A DNA stretch of 64,000 nt from Aureimonas glaciei (GCF_014643375.1 NZ_BMJJ01000005.1:124001-188000); one strand, 5' to 3'. Positions 42,545 through 50,883 are shown, counted from the first letter of the stretch. The notes: generated by a model from the sequence alone, not told the origin. Translations and numbers: made by a program.

Positions 42545-43018
42545 ATGCGGCAGGTCGATCATCCAGGCGAAGCGCTCGCCCCAGAGACGCGGCGGCGGGC
42601 CATGGCGGCCTTCGCCCTCGCCGAACCCGCTCTCCTCGCCTCGGCCTGGCAGGCAATCGGCGGAGATCAGGCGGCAACCCGGCTGCGCGGCCCCGAGGCC
42701 GGGCTGGTGATGCTGCGCGGACGGATCGGCGGCGGCGGCGCCCCCTTCAACCTCGGCGAGGCGAGCGTCGCCCGCGCGACGGTGCGGCTTCCATCGGGCG
42801 AAGTCGGCCATGCCATGGTGCTCGGCCGCGACCTTCAGCGGGCGGAACTCGCCGCCACCCTCGACGCGGCCTTCCAGCGCGAAGAATGGCGCGCGCACAT
42901 CGCTGCCGAGATCGTCGAGCCGGTCCTTGCCGCGCAGGCCGGGGACGACCTTCAGCGCGCCGAGGAGACGCAGGCGACGCGCGTCGATTTCTTCACCGTC
43001 GTCAGAGGAGAAGACTGA
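42545..43018 (+). CDS. phnG: C-P lyase subunit PhnG
   Basis: A 157-residue subunit of the PhnGHIJ core complex for phosphonate breakdown. The family pattern RRRAMAAFALAEPALL, GPEAGLVMLRGRIGGGGAPFNLGEASVARATV and GHAMVLGRDLQRAELAATLDA is complete. GGAG lies about eight bases before the ATG. The stop overlaps the phnH start (TGATG). It is the first gene after a PhoB box and the PhnF operator. Confidence 0.95.
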   Translation: MRQVDHPGEALAPETRRRAMAAFALAEPALLASAWQAIGGDQAATRLRGPEAGLVMLRGRIGGGGAPFNLGEASVARATVRLPSGEVGHAMVLGRDLQRAELAATLDAAFQREEWRAHIAAEIVEPVLAAQAGDDLQRAEETQATRVDFFTVVRGED

Positions 43019-43635
43019 TGAGCAAGAGCAACGGCTCCGACCGCAACGGCCTCGATGGCGGCTTCACTGATCCGGTCTTCGATTCGCAGGCGATCTTTGC
43101 CGGCGTGATGCAGGCGCTGTCGCGCCCCGGAACGCTGGTCGACCTCGGCGAGAAGGTGCGCGCACCGCACGTTCTGGCCCCGGCTGCCGCCAGCATCCTC
43201 GCCGCGCTCGCCGACTACGACACGCCGGTCTGGCTCGACGAGGGTCTGCGGCACGACGGCGAGGCCGGCCGCTGGGTCTCCTTCCAGACCGGCGCGATCC
43301 TCGTCGCCGATCCCGGCAAGGCGCGCTTCGGCGTCTGTTCGGCCCACGCCGCCATGCCGAATCTCAGCACCTTTGCCTTGGGCACGGCGGACTATCCCGA
43401 CCGCTCGACGACGCTGATCGTCATGCTGGAGGCACTCGAAGGGGGGCCGTCGCTGCAGCTTTCCGGTCCCGGCATCGAAACGACGGCGAATATCGCGCCG
43501 AAGACGCTGTCGCCGACCTTCTTCGCCGACTGGGCGATCAACAACGCGCTGTTTCCCCGCGGCGTCGACGTCCTCCTCGTCGCCGGCCGCCAGGTGATCG
43601 GCCTGCCGCGCACGACAAGAATTCGGAGCGCCTGA
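43018..43635 (+). CDS. phnH: C-P lyase subunit PhnH
   Basis: A 205-residue C-P lyase subunit. Recognisable motifs: GFTDPVFDSQAIFAGVMQALSRPGTLVDL near the N terminus and SPTFFADWAINNALFPRGVDVLLVAGRQVIGLPRTTRI at the C terminus. PhnH is required with G, I and J for the core complex; it has no catalytic residues of its own. Start ATG overlaps the phnG stop and the stop is one base before phnI. Confidence 0.95.
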   Translation: MSKSNGSDRNGLDGGFTDPVFDSQAIFAGVMQALSRPGTLVDLGEKVRAPHVLAPAAASILAALADYDTPVWLDEGLRHDGEAGRWVSFQTGAILVADPGKARFGVCSAHAAMPNLSTFALGTADYPDRSTTLIVMLEALEGGPSLQLSGPGIETTANIAPKTLSPTFFADWAINNALFPRGVDVLLVAGRQVIGLPRTTRIRSA

Positions 43636-43636
43636 G

Positions 43637-44743
43637 ATGTACGTTGCCGTCAAGGGTGGCGAGGCCGCCATCGCCAATGCCCACCAGCTTCTCGCCGACC
43701 GGCGCCGCGGCGATCGCAGCGTTCCCGCGCTGACGCTGGAACAGATCGCCGGCCAGTTCCAGCTCGGCCTCGACCGGGTGATGGCCGAGGGCTCGCTCTA
43801 CGATGTCGAGCTCGCCGCCATGGCCGTGCGCCAGTCGCGTGGCGACCTGATCGAGGCGATTTTCCTGTTGCGGGCCTATCGCACCACCCTGCCGCGCTTC
43901 GGCGCCTCGGTGCCGCTCGACACCGGCAACATGGCGATCGAGCGGCGGATCTCGGCGACCTACAAGGACCTGCCGGGTGGCCAGTTGCTCGGGCCGACCT
44001 TCGACTACACTCACCGCCTGATCGATCCGGCCATGGCCGGCGACGGGCCCGTCGAGCCCGGCCTTCGCCGACCGCTGGCGCCGGGCGACGCGCATTGCCC
44101 GAGGGTGACCGACCTTCTCGGCGACGAGGGCCTGATCGAGCGGGACGTCGCGGCCACCGCCGACGAACCCGGCGACCTCACCCGCGAGCCGCTGGAGTTT
44201 CCCGCCGGACGCGACCTGCGCCTGCAGGCCCTCGCCCGCGGCGACGAGGGGTTTCTCCTGTCGCTCGCCTATTCCACCCAGCGCGGTTACGCCCGCACCC
44301 ACCCCTTCGTCGGCGAGATCCGCATCGGCCTCGTCGAGGTCGAGGTCGACATGCCCGAGCTCGGCTTTGCCGTGCCGATCGGCCGGGTGCGCCTCACCGA
44401 GTGCCAGATGGTCAACCAGTTCAAGGGCTCGGCCAAGGAACCACCGCAGTTTACGCGCGGCTATGGCCTGGTCTTCGGCCAGTCCGAGCGCAAGGCGATG
44501 GCCATGAGCCTCGTCGATCGGGCGCTGCGGGCCGACGAGTTCGGCGAGGAGCGCGTCGCCCCGGCGCAGGACGAGGAATTCGTCATCGCCCATTCCGACA
44601 ATGTCCAGGCGACCGGCTTCGTCGAGCACCTGAAGCTGCCGCACTACGTCGACTTCCAGGCCGAACTCGACCTCGTCCGCCGCATGCGCGCCGAGCACGC
44701 CGCGGCGGAGAACGCCCGGGCGGAACGGGAGGCGGCGGAATGA
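43637..44743 (+). CDS. phnI: C-P lyase subunit PhnI (alpha-D-ribose 1-methylphosphonate 5-triphosphate synthase)
   Basis: PhnI transfers the ribose triphosphate of ATP onto phosphonate, releasing adenine. The 368-residue protein has the family start MYVAVKGGEAAIANAHQLLADRRRGD and ends with DNVQATGFVEHLKLPHYVDFQAELDLVRRMR. Conserved parts include YTHRLIDPAM, ALARGDEGFLLSLAYSTQRGYARTHPFVGEIR and VNQFKGSAKEPPQFTRGYGLVFGQSERKAMAMSLVDRAL. It is co-transcribed with phnH and phnJ. Between its end and phnJ there is a 160-base gap with a small ORF on the other strand. Confidence 0.96.
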   Translation: MYVAVKGGEAAIANAHQLLADRRRGDRSVPALTLEQIAGQFQLGLDRVMAEGSLYDVELAAMAVRQSRGDLIEAIFLLRAYRTTLPRFGASVPLDTGNMAIERRISATYKDLPGGQLLGPTFDYTHRLIDPAMAGDGPVEPGLRRPLAPGDAHCPRVTDLLGDEGLIERDVAATADEPGDLTREPLEFPAGRDLRLQALARGDEGFLLSLAYSTQRGYARTHPFVGEIRIGLVEVEVDMPELGFAVPIGRVRLTECQMVNQFKGSAKEPPQFTRGYGLVFGQSERKAMAMSLVDRALRADEFGEERVAPAQDEEFVIAHSDNVQATGFVEHLKLPHYVDFQAELDLVRRMRAEHAAAENARAEREAAE

Positions 44744-44757
44744 GAACCGACCGCGCT

Positions 44758-44847
44758 TCAGTTCTTTCGGCGAAGAAAATACCAGGCCGCGGCGAAGCCG
44801 ACGAGAACCACCGCCAGCTCGCCGAGCGCGATCCAGCTTCCGTCCAT
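44758..44847 (-). CDS. 29-residue membrane sORF, antisense between phnI and phnJ
   Basis: A small open frame starting at ATG 44847 with GGGAGGG four bases upstream. The product, MDGSWIALGELAVVLVGFAA then AWYFLRRKN, has one membrane helix and a positive C-terminal end. It is in the 160-base gap between phnI and phnJ, on the other strand. The ribosome binding site and TM pattern support a real gene, but there is no homology evidence here. Confidence 0.5.
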   Translation of the reverse strand: MDGSWIALGELAVVLVGFAAAWYFLRRKN

Positions 44848-44903
44848 TTTCCCTCCCTTTCGCGGTCCGCCGCGGCTTCGATTTTTAGAGAAGGCCCGGC
44901 ACG

Positions 44904-45779
44904 ATGACGGCGGCGCTTCCCACCTACAACTTCGCCTACCTCGACGAGCAGACCAAGCGGATGATCCGCCGCGCCATCCTGAAGGCGATCGCCATTCCCG
45001 GCTACCAGGTGCCCTTTGCCGCGCGCGAAATGCCGATGCCCTATGGCTGGGGCACCGGCGGCGTGCAGGTGACGGCGGCGATCCTTGGACCGGACGACGT
45101 GCTGAAGGTCATCGACCAGGGCGCCGACGACACCACCAACGCCGTCTCGATCCGCGCCTTTTTCGAAAAGACCGCGGGTGTCGCGACGACGACGAAGACG
45201 GGCGACGCCACCATCATCCAGACCCGGCACCGCATTCCGGAAACGCCGCTGAAGGCGGGCCAGACGCTCGTCTACCAGGTGCCGATCCCCGAGCCTCTGC
45301 GCTTCCTTGAGCCGCGCGAGACCGAGACGCGGGTGATGCACGCGCTCGAGGAATACGGGCTGATGCATGTGAAGCTCTACGAGGACATCGCCCGCCACGG
45401 CCACATCGCCACGACCTACGCCTATCCCGTCAAGATCGAGGGCCGCTACGTCATGGACCCCTCGCCGATCCCGAAATTCGACAATCCGAAGATGCACAAG
45501 AGTCCGGCGCTCCAGCTCTTCGGCGCCGGCCGCGAAAAGCGCATCTACGCCCTGCCGCCTTTTACCGACGTCGTCAGCCTGGACTTCGAGGACCACCCTT
45601 TCGCGGTCCAGCACTTCGAAAAGCCCTGCGCGCTGTGTGGCGCCCACGACGTCTATCTCGACGAGGTGATCACTGACGACCGGGGCGGGCGCATGTTCGT
45701 CTGCTCCGACACCGACCATTGCGAAACGCGGCGAGCCGAGGGGCATGTCGGGGATGGCGGGCCGGAGGCGCGGCCGTGA
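44904..45779 (+). CDS. phnJ: Alpha-D-ribose 1-methylphosphonate 5-phosphate C-P lyase PhnJ
   Basis: PhnJ is the radical-SAM enzyme that cleaves the carbon-phosphorus bond. The 291-residue protein has the four cysteines: CALCGAHD (C242, C245), VCSDTDHC (C267, C273), matching E. coli C241, C244, C266 and C272 with an offset of one. The glycyl radical-site glycine is in IPGYQVPFA (G33). RRAILKAIAIPG and MPMPYGWGTGGVQVT are also family motifs. The C terminus (DGGPEARP) is followed by a repeat and a DUF559 gene on the other strand. Confidence 0.96.
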   Translation: MTAALPTYNFAYLDEQTKRMIRRAILKAIAIPGYQVPFAAREMPMPYGWGTGGVQVTAAILGPDDVLKVIDQGADDTTNAVSIRAFFEKTAGVATTTKTGDATIIQTRHRIPETPLKAGQTLVYQVPIPEPLRFLEPRETETRVMHALEEYGLMHVKLYEDIARHGHIATTYAYPVKIEGRYVMDPSPIPKFDNPKMHKSPALQLFGAGREKRIYALPPFTDVVSLDFEDHPFAVQHFEKPCALCGAHDVYLDEVITDDRGGRMFVCSDTDHCETRRAEGHVGDGGPEARP

Positions 45780-45815
45780 CGGTCTCTTTTTGGGGGCGCG
45801 ACGCTGGTCTCCGCC

Positions 45816-45879
45816 GATCTCCCCCCTTGAGGGGGAGATGTCCGGCAGGACAGAGGGGGGTAGGAGCGACGAGCGCGAA
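45816..45879 (+). repeat. Palindromic repeat, left flank of DUF559 cassette
   Basis: ATCTCCCCC-CTTGA-GGGGGAGAT (45817-45839) is a 9-base-stem palindrome, followed by GTCCGGCAGGACAGAGGGGGGT and a partly shared GACGAGCGC. It is 37 bases after phnJ and 35 bases before the DUF559 stop. Its 23-base palindrome core is the exact reverse complement of the right-flank copy. Confidence 0.75.
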
Positions 45880-45895
45880 CAGCCGAGTTTGCCGC

Positions 45896-46264
45896 TCAAC
45901 CCTCGGCCTCGTCGATGACCGCCAGCACATGTCGGCACACCCCTTCGATGTCGCGCATCACGTCGTCGTTCCAGAACCGGACAACCTTCCAGCCCGCCGC
46001 CTCGAGACAAGCCGTGCGGGTGGCGTCGCGCTCGGCGCGGGGCTCATCTCCATGCTGCGATCCGTCGATCTCGATCACCAACCGGCGGGACGGGCAGGCG
46101 AAATCGACGATATAGCCGGCGATCGGCACCTGCCGGCGAAAGCCGAGCTTCATCAGTCTGTGCGCCCGGACAGCGTTCCAGAAGCGCAGCTCCGGCTCGG
46201 TCATGGCGTGGCGCATCTGCTTGGCGCTGGCGCGGTGCTTCGGCGGGATGGAGCGATGCGTCAT
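45896..46264 (-). CDS. DUF559-family (Vsr-like fold) endonuclease domain protein
   Basis: A 122-residue protein of the DUF559 family, related to very-short-patch-repair and restriction-like nucleases. The family pattern is AMTEPELRFWNAVRAHRL, FRRQVPIAGYIVDFACPSRRLVIEIDGSQH and GWKVVRFWNDDVMRDIEGV, with the catalytic-type residues (E in TEPE, D in IVDF, E/D in IEIDG) intact. Start ATG 46264 gives the usual length; upstream residues in the open frame are not family-like. It lies antisense between phnJ and phnK and is bracketed by inverted palindromic repeats. It is a probable passenger or mobile nuclease and not a C-P lyase gene. Confidence 0.85.
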   Translation of the reverse strand: MTHRSIPPKHRASAKQMRHAMTEPELRFWNAVRAHRLMKLGFRRQVPIAGYIVDFACPSRRLVIEIDGSQHGDEPRAERDATRTACLEAAGWKVVRFWNDDVMRDIEGVCRHVLAVIDEAEG

Positions 46265-46307
46265 CGGCCGGCTCGCGTCGTTACTGCGAGGCAGGATCCT
46301 ACTGCCG

Positions 46308-46365
46308 CTTCGGCGCTCGTCACCCCCCTCTGCCTGCCGGCATCTCCCCCTCAAGGGGGGAGATC
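46308..46365 (-). repeat. Palindromic repeat, right flank of DUF559 cassette
   Basis: ATCTCCCCC-TCAAG-GGGGGAGAT (46342-46364) lies 44 bases upstream of the DUF559 start (from 46308) and 34 bases before phnK. Read on the minus strand it matches the left-flank repeat, including the CCGGCAGG / CAGAGGGGGGT / GACGAGCGC stretches, so the two copies face inwards around the DUF559 gene. Confidence 0.75.
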
Positions 46366-46398
46366 AGCCACACTTTTCGCCGCGCAAGGAATGCCGAC

Positions 46399-47187
46399 AT
46401 GACTGCCGATACCCCCGACACCCCCATCCTCTCCGTCCGTGCCCTCACCAAGACCTACGGCGCCCGCATCGGCTGCGAGGATATCTCGCTCGACGTCTGG
46501 CCGGGCGAAGTGCTGGCGATCGTCGGCGAAAGCGGGTCGGGCAAGACCACTCTGCTCAACTGCATCTCGGCACGGCTGCCGCGCAGCTCGGGTGAAGTGC
46601 TCTACCGGATGCGCGACGGCGAGACGCGCGATCTCGACGATCTCAGCGAGGCGGAGCGCCGGTTTCTGGCGCGCACCGACTGGGGTTTCGTCCATCAGAA
46701 CCCGGCCGACGGCCTGCGGATGCGCGTCTCGGCCGGCGCCAATGTCGGTGAGCGGCTGATGGCGGTGGGCGAGCGGCACTACGGGCAGATCCGCGAGACC
46801 GCGACCGACTGGCTCGGCCGCGTCGAGATCGCCTCCGACCGCATCGACGACCAGCCGGTGGCCTTTTCCGGCGGCATGCGCCAGCGCCTGCAGATCGCCC
46901 GCAACCTCGTCACGCGGCCGCGCCTCGTCTTCATGGACGAGCCGACCGGCGGCCTCGACGTCTCGGTGCAGGCGCGCCTTCTCGATCTCCTGCGCCAGCT
47001 CGTCGCCGATCTGGGCCTTGCCGTCGTCATTGTCACCCACGACCTCGCCGTGGCCCGGCTCCTGTCGCAGCGGATGATTGTCATGAAGGACGGGCACGTC
47101 ATCGAGTCCGGCCTCACCGACCGCGTGCTCGACGATCCGCAGCACGCCTATACCCAACTCCTCGTCGCCTCGATCCCGGAGAGCTGA
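46399..47187 (+). CDS. phnK: C-P lyase ABC subunit PhnK
   Basis: A 262-residue ABC-type ATPase that binds the C-P lyase core complex. Walker A is GESGSGKTTLLN, signature FSGGMRQRLQIARNL, Walker B VFMDEPTGGLDVSVQARLLD, H-loop VTHD. The residues between, LVHQNP-like FVHQNPADGLRMRVS, are typical of PhnK. AAGGAA upstream of the ATG supports the start. It is separated from phnJ by the DUF559 cassette (about 620 bases) but remains one base from phnL. Confidence 0.94.
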   Translation: MTADTPDTPILSVRALTKTYGARIGCEDISLDVWPGEVLAIVGESGSGKTTLLNCISARLPRSSGEVLYRMRDGETRDLDDLSEAERRFLARTDWGFVHQNPADGLRMRVSAGANVGERLMAVGERHYGQIRETATDWLGRVEIASDRIDDQPVAFSGGMRQRLQIARNLVTRPRLVFMDEPTGGLDVSVQARLLDLLRQLVADLGLAVVIVTHDLAVARLLSQRMIVMKDGHVIESGLTDRVLDDPQHAYTQLLVASIPES

Positions 47188-47188
47188 G

Positions 47189-47947
47189 ATGACTGACACC
47201 GTGTTCAGCGCCATGACCGGCCGGGACGCCCCCGCGTCCGGCGAGCCCGTCCTCTCCGTCGAGAACGTGAAAAAATCCTTCACCGTGCATCTGCGCGGCG
47301 GCATCACCCTGCCCGTGGTGGAGAACGTCTCCTTCGCGCTGAGCCCCGGCGAATGCGCCGTGCTCGGCGGGCCGTCGGGGGTCGGCAAATCGTCGATCCT
47401 TAGGATGGTCTACGGTAACTACGCCGTCGACGGCGGCCGCATCCTGGTCGCCGATGGCGACGGCGCGCCAGCCGATCTCGCCTCGGGCGATCCGCGGCTC
47501 GTGATGCGCCTCCGGCGCGAGAGTATCGGCTATGTCAGCCAGTTCCTGCGCGCCGTGCCGCGCGTTCCGGCGCTCGACGTCGTCGCCGAGCCGCTGTTCG
47601 CCCGCGGCGTCGATGCTGCCGAAGCCCGCGAACGGGCCGGCGCGCTTTTGGCGCGGCTGAACCTGCCAAAGGCGCTGTTCGACCTGCCGCCCGCGACCTT
47701 TTCCGGCGGCGAGAAGCAGCGGGTGAACATCGCCCGCGGCTTCATCACCGACCACCGCATCCTTCTCCTCGACGAACCGACCGCCTCGCTCGACGCCGCC
47801 AACCGCGACGTCGTCGCCGAGATGATCGAGGGCAAGCTGGCCCGGGGCGTCGCCATCCTGGGAATTTTCCATGACACCGAAGTACGCGCCCGCGTCGCGA
47901 CGCGCGTGATCGACGTCACCGGCTTCTCCGCCCGGAAGGCCGCGTGA
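47189..47947 (+). CDS. phnL: C-P lyase ABC subunit PhnL
   Basis: A 252-residue ABC-type ATPase. Walker A is GGPSGVGKSSILR, signature FSGGEKQRVNIARGF, Walker B ILLLDEPTASLDAANRD, H-loop FHD. PhnL caps the C-P lyase complex with PhnK. It is one base after phnK and overlaps the next gene by one base (TGATG). Confidence 0.93.
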   Translation: MTDTVFSAMTGRDAPASGEPVLSVENVKKSFTVHLRGGITLPVVENVSFALSPGECAVLGGPSGVGKSSILRMVYGNYAVDGGRILVADGDGAPADLASGDPRLVMRLRRESIGYVSQFLRAVPRVPALDVVAEPLFARGVDAAEARERAGALLARLNLPKALFDLPPATFSGGEKQRVNIARGFITDHRILLLDEPTASLDAANRDVVAEMIEGKLARGVAILGIFHDTEVRARVATRVIDVTGFSARKAA

Positions 47948-48564
47948 TGGCCCGCCTCTCGGAACACACCCCGTCGATCCACCCGACCGCCTCGGTCGCC
48001 ACGACCACACTCGGCCGCTATGTCGAGATCGCCGAGCGCTGCCGCGTCGCCGAGACCACGCTCGGCGATTATTCCTACCTGATGGAGGACTGCGCGGTCT
48101 GGGGCACGGTGATCGGCAAGTTCGCCAACATCGCCGCCTCGGTGCGCCTCAACGCCACGCATCATCCGATGACACGCGCGACGCTGCACCATTTCACCTA
48201 CCGCGCCGGCGACTATTTCGACGATGCCGAGAACGAAACGGACTTCTTCGCCGCGCGGCGGGCGCGCGAGGTGCGGATCGGCCACGACGTCTGGATCGGC
48301 CATGGCGCGACGGTCCTGCCGGGCGTGACGATCGGCAACGGCGCCGTCGTGGGTTCCGGCGCCGTCGTGACCAAGGACGTCGCGCCCTACACCATCGTCG
48401 GCGGCGTGCCGGCGAAGGAGATCCGGCGGCGCTTCTCGCCCGAGATCGGCGCGCGGATGGACCGGCTCGCCTGGTGGGACTGGCCGCACGACAGACTGCG
48501 CCAGACCCTCGAGGACTTCCGCAGCCTCGATGCGGAAGCCTTTCTCGATCGCTACGACGGCTGA
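47947..48564 (+). CDS. Phosphonate-locus hexapeptide-repeat acetyltransferase
   Basis: A 205-residue left-handed beta-helix acyltransferase of the type found in phn operons (phn_thr family). Hexapeptide repeats run over about residues 12-150 (TLGRYVEIAERCRVAETTLGDYSYLMED, VRIGHDVWIGHGATVLPGVTIGNGAVVGSGAVVTKDV), with a His in HHPMTRATLHHF. Its substrate is not known; in C-P lyase operons it may modify aminophosphonates. It is not the GNAT-type PhnO. It overlaps phnL and ends the first part of the operon. Confidence 0.88.
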   Translation: MARLSEHTPSIHPTASVATTTLGRYVEIAERCRVAETTLGDYSYLMEDCAVWGTVIGKFANIAASVRLNATHHPMTRATLHHFTYRAGDYFDDAENETDFFAARRAREVRIGHDVWIGHGATVLPGVTIGNGAVVGSGAVVTKDVAPYTIVGGVPAKEIRRRFSPEIGARMDRLAWWDWPHDRLRQTLEDFRSLDAEAFLDRYDG

Positions 48565-48690
48565 AACCAGCCGGTCGCCCGTCCCGCGGGCCGGCGACGA
48601 CACCATCGACATCCCCGGCTCCCGCCTGTCGCGCCTTGTGCGACCGCGCCGCTTCGTCACGTCTATCCCCTGATTTGCATGACTTTTCCC

Positions 48691-48719
48691 CTGTCATGGA
48701 ACGGTCATCCCGCTGTCAC
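48691..48719. promoter_or_regulatory. Tandem Pho box upstream of phnC
   Basis: Three 7-base half-sites, CTGTCAT (48691), CGGTCAT (48702) and CTGTCAC (48713), are spaced by four bases (11-bp period), the ideal PhoB layout. It lies in the 297-base gap upstream of phnC; the rest of the gap contains no gene I can support. Confidence 0.82.
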
Positions 48720-48861
48720 GCCGCTCACATGCAAGCCGTCTAGGCGTAACGCCAACCCGGCGAGAACACGCCGCGGGGGATGGACGGGGGACAACCGCAA
48801 GGCTGCCCCGCAGAAGCGGCAGATGCGACGCGCAATACGCCGACAGGCTGGAGAACACCTC

Positions 48862-49725
48862 ATGAATGCGATCCGCGTCGACAAGGTCTCGAAACGCTTC
48901 GGCCAGAAGCAGGCGCTTTCCTCGGTCGACCTGTCGATCTCCGCCGGCGAAATGGTCGCGCTGATCGGCGCCTCGGGGTCGGGCAAGTCGACGTTGATGC
49001 GCATCATCGCCGGCCTCGAGCACAACGAGCAGGGCGTCGGGCGCGTCGAGATCTTCGGCAAGCCGCTGCAGGTCGGCGGCAAGCTCGACCGCAATGCCCG
49101 CGAGATGCGCCGCGAGATCGGCGTCATCTTCCAGCAGTTCAATCTCGTCGGCCGCCTGCCGGTCCTGACCAATGTCCTGACCGGCCTCCTAGGCCGCATC
49201 CCGTCCTGGCGCGGCACGCTCGGCCTGTTCTCGCGCGCCGAGAAGGCGCTGGCGCGCGAGGCGCTCGGCCGCGTCGGCATCCCCGAAGTCGCATGGCAGC
49301 GGGCCTCAACGCTTTCCGGCGGCCAGCAGCAGCGCGCCGCCATCGCCCGCACGCTGGTGCAGAAGGCAAAAATCCTTCTCGCCGACGAGCCGATCGCCTC
49401 GCTCGACCCGTCCTCGGCCCGGCGGGTGATGGACCTCATCGCCGAGATCAACCGCACCGACGGCATCACCGCCGTCGTGTCGCTGCACCAGGTCGAATAC
49501 GCCCGCCGCTACTGCGCCCGCACCATCGCCATGCGCGACGGCGTGGTCGTCTTCGACGGCCCTTCGCTCGCGCTCACCAACGATTTCCTGCGCGAGCTCT
49601 ACGGCACCTCCTCGGAGGAGCTGATCCTGCCGGACGCCCAGGCGGAACCGGCCCGCGACCTGAAGCCCACCCGGGACATCGCCGCCGAACTGCGCGCCTT
49701 GTCCTCGGCCTGGCACACCGCCTGA
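48862..49725 (+). CDS. phnC: Phosphonate ABC transporter ATPase PhnC
   Basis: A 287-residue ATPase for phosphonate import. Walker A is GASGSGKSTLMRIIAGLE, Q-loop IFQQFNLVGRLPVLTNVL, signature LSGGQQQRAAIARTLVQ, Walker B ILLADEPIASLDPSSAR, H-loop SLHQVEYA. The QFNLVGRL and HQVEYARRY motifs are typical of PhnC. GGAG lies about nine bases before ATG 48862. It begins the import half of the locus, phnCDE, and has its own PhoB boxes. Confidence 0.96.
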   Translation: MNAIRVDKVSKRFGQKQALSSVDLSISAGEMVALIGASGSGKSTLMRIIAGLEHNEQGVGRVEIFGKPLQVGGKLDRNAREMRREIGVIFQQFNLVGRLPVLTNVLTGLLGRIPSWRGTLGLFSRAEKALAREALGRVGIPEVAWQRASTLSGGQQQRAAIARTLVQKAKILLADEPIASLDPSSARRVMDLIAEINRTDGITAVVSLHQVEYARRYCARTIAMRDGVVVFDGPSLALTNDFLRELYGTSSEELILPDAQAEPARDLKPTRDIAAELRALSSAWHTA

Positions 49726-49772
49726 CCCTTTCGCCCAGCCGATTCCACCCGCCAACCCCCACGGAGACGACC

Positions 49773-50765
49773 ATGAATCCGATCATCAAGGGCATCGCCG
49801 CCCTCGCGCTCGCCACCGGTCTGACGACCTCGGCGCTCGCCGAAGAGATCAACTTCGGCATCATCTCGACCGAGTCGCAGTCGAACCTGCGCCCGCTCTG
49901 GGAGCCCTTCCTGGCCGACATGGCCGAGCAGACTGGCCTCGACATCAAACCCTTCTTCGCCTCCGACTATGCCGGCGTGATCGAAGGCATGCGCTTCGAC
50001 AAGGTCCAGATCGCCTGGTACGGCAACAAGTCGGCGATGGAAGCCGTCGACCGGTCCGAGGGCGAAGTCTTCGTCCAGACCGTGGCGGCTTCGGGTGAAG
50101 CCGGCTACTACGGCCTGATCCTCGCGCCGTCCGACAGCAAGCTCACCGGCCTCGACGACCTTCTGACGTGCGACAAGTCGCTGAACTTCGGCATCGGCGA
50201 TCCGAACTCGACCTCGGGCTATCTCGTGCCGATGACCTTCGTCTTCGCTTCGAAGGGCATCGACCCGAAGGAGTGCTTCAAGAACGTCACCAATGCCAAC
50301 CATGAGACCAATGCGATGGCCGTCGCCAATCGCCAGGTCGACGCGGCCGCCAACAACACCGAGAGCCTCGCGCTGATCGAAAAGAACCAGCCGGAAGCCT
50401 TCAAGAACATCAAGGTCATCTGGAAGTCGCCGCTGATCCCGTCCGACCCGATCGTCTGGCGCAAGGACCTGCCGGAAGCCTCCAAGGAGAAGCTGAAGGC
50501 CTTCTTCCTCGACTACGGCACCGAGCGATCGAAGGGCGACGTCGAGGCCGAGAAGAAGACGCTGGCGGGCCTGCAGTGGGCGCCGTTCCGCGCGTCGACC
50601 GACGCCCAGCTGCTGCCGATCCGCGTCATGGAACTGACCAAGAAGATCGCCGGCATCACCGCCGACAAGACGCTCGCCGACGACGCCAAGAAGGCCGAAA
50701 TCGACAAGCTGACCGCCGAGAAGGCGAAGTTCGAGGCCGAGATCGCCAAGAACTCGCAGAGCTAA
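49773..50765 (+). CDS. phnD: Phosphonate-binding periplasmic protein PhnD
   Basis: A 330-residue binding protein. It has a signal peptide (residues 1-23, GIAALALATGLTTSALAE) and family motifs INFGIISTESQSNLRPLWEPFLADM, YAGVIEGMRFDKVQIAWYGNKSAMEAV, GYYGLILAPSDSKL and NATNAMAV-like HETNAMAVANRQVDAAANNTESL. The C-terminal 35 residues are a Lys/Glu/Ala-rich helix that is longer than in E. coli PhnD. It delivers phosphonates to PhnE. A 356-base gap with a long palindromic repeat separates it from phnE. Confidence 0.95.
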   Translation: MNPIIKGIAALALATGLTTSALAEEINFGIISTESQSNLRPLWEPFLADMAEQTGLDIKPFFASDYAGVIEGMRFDKVQIAWYGNKSAMEAVDRSEGEVFVQTVAASGEAGYYGLILAPSDSKLTGLDDLLTCDKSLNFGIGDPNSTSGYLVPMTFVFASKGIDPKECFKNVTNANHETNAMAVANRQVDAAANNTESLALIEKNQPEAFKNIKVIWKSPLIPSDPIVWRKDLPEASKEKLKAFFLDYGTERSKGDVEAEKKTLAGLQWAPFRASTDAQLLPIRVMELTKKIAGITADKTLADDAKKAEIDKLTAEKAKFEAEIAKNSQS

Positions 50766-50883
50766 ATCCCTGTTGGAGCGCGCGGCCAGCGACGGTCGCG
50801 CGCTTCTGTACCCGGACGCACCGCCGTCAGCGCCGCCCAAGCGGCAACATCGGCTCACGGGAAGAAGCGCTGACCTCTAGGCC

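Noticed and set aside
48735-48861. Possible riboswitch upstream of phnC
   Set aside because: There are GC-rich stretches but none of the conserved cobalamin or other riboswitch motifs I know. The Pho box accounts for regulation.
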